DNA of 5,886 nt, from the NCBI GenBank assembly GCA_012728535.1, contig JAAYEX010000246.1, forward strand, positions 1 through 5,886, in the 5' to 3' direction. The position numbers and the translations under genes were made by a program. Below the pieces are notes generated by a model. It saw nothing but the letters and a program-made list of their open reading frames with translations. It made no database searches and was not told the DNA's origin. Position 1 is the first letter of the stretch; the number at the start of each line of letters is the position of its first letter. The stretch is from Clostridiaceae bacterium. GTDB lineage: Bacteria > Bacillota > Clostridia > Saccharofermentanales > DTU023. Positions 5,363-5,886 of this stretch are shown here, piece by piece.

Positions 5363-5886
5363 ATGCAAGTACAGGATTACCCCAGACAGGAATTTGTTCT
5401 GGGAGATTATTTAACGGATTTAAGATCTGAAAGCATTGTGTTAAAGACTGTAGGCTGGGAAGAAACGCCGGAAGCCATACTCGTTCAACATGTTTCCTAT
5501 GATTCCCGCAAGCTGAAGAAGAACACATTTTTCATATGTAAGGGCAAAAACTTCAAACGCCAGTACCTGCTGGACGCGATCGCTCAGGGAGCAATCGCCT
5601 ATCTGGCGGAAAAAGATCTGGAAGTTGAAATTCCCGGCATTATCGTGTGCGACATGCGCCGTGCCCTGACCCTTTGCGCACAGAGGTTTTTTGAATGGCC
5701 CCAGCGCAACTTGTCCATCATGGGTATCACCGGCACCAAGGGTAAATCAACAACCGTTACCTGCCTCAGAGAGATTTTTGATGCCTGGCTTAAGGACCAA
5801 AACCAGCCGCCCGCAGGTCTGATCTCGTCAATCGAGGAATTTGACGGCTTTACCAGCGAAGAGTCAGTGCTGACTACACCCGAACC
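5363..5886 (+). CDS. murE: MurE-family UDP-MurNAc-tripeptide ligase, 3' partial
   Basis: 174 residues are visible before the right edge; complete family members are about 480-500. MurE adds the third residue (diaminopimelate or L-lysine) to UDP-MurNAc-L-Ala-D-Glu in cytoplasmic peptidoglycan synthesis. The N-terminal UDP-substrate domain shows VSYDSRKLKKNTFFICKG at 44-61, GAIAYLAEK at 76-84 and IIVCDMRRAL at 93-102. The ATP-binding domain starts with the P-loop GITGTKGKST at 121-130 (Lys128 contacts phosphate) and reaches LTTPE at 170-174, the conserved start of the substrate-binding stretch. The GTKGKS form, instead of the GTNGKT of proteobacterial MurE, is seen in some Gram-positive ligases. 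The residues that decide lysine or diaminopimelate lie beyond the window. ATG 5363 is supported by TGAGGTG at 5353-5359. MurE itself is likeliest, but another MurE-like ligase cannot be excluded because the C-terminal domain is missing. Confidence 0.85.
   Translation, partial: MQVQDYPRQEFVLGDYLTDLRSESIVLKTVGWEETPEAILVQHVSYDSRKLKKNTFFICKGKNFKRQYLLDAIAQGAIAYLAEKDLEVEIPGIIVCDMRRALTLCAQRFFEWPQRNLSIMGITGTKGKSTTVTCLREIFDAWLKDQNQPPAGLISSIEEFDGFTSEESVLTTPE

Overview
The window is about 5.9 kb of densely packed bacterial chromosome with medium GC. It most resembles a Clostridia-type member of the Bacillota. That assignment rests on a DUF438/hemerythrin-like/PAS protein, strong GGAGG-type ribosome sites, a GTG start on the ribokinase, and a Mur ligase with a GTKGKS P-loop. 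It is an inference from gene style, not a taxonomic result.

Layout, left to right. (1) Positions 1-1017, + strand: the 3' part of a DUF438-type sensor-like protein with a degenerate hemerythrin-like bundle and a C-terminal PAS domain; its reading frame is open through the left edge. (2) Positions 1018-1105: a short convergent gap holding an inverted repeat. (3) Positions 1106-4094, - strand: a two-gene operon. A hydantoinase/oxoprolinase-family protein (4094 to 2403) overlaps by 11 bases the start of a zinc-dependent histone-deacetylase-fold amidohydrolase (2413 downward). The deacetylase frame is interrupted by one in-frame TAG at 1568-1570. The same frame then stays open for 153 more codons and encodes a C-terminal region with two CxxC pairs. 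(4) Positions 4095-4350: a divergent regulatory region with a promoter facing each way, four 23-bp direct repeats and a small palindrome. (5) Positions 4351-5280, + strand: a complete ribokinase. (6) Positions 5281-5362: a short spacer with a promoter-like sequence and a stem-loop. (7) Positions 5363-5886, + strand: the N-terminal third or so of a MurE-family ligase, cut by the right edge.

How they fit together. The hydantoinase-like and deacetylase-like genes are translationally coupled and both families act on amide-type bonds, so a shared pathway on a cyclic or acylated amide is plausible, but the substrate is unknown. The ribokinase and MurE genes look like independent housekeeping functions on the other strand. 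The two most notable signals are the amber codon just after the catalytic core of the deacetylase, with an intact downstream frame, and the regularly spaced repeat array between the divergent promoters.
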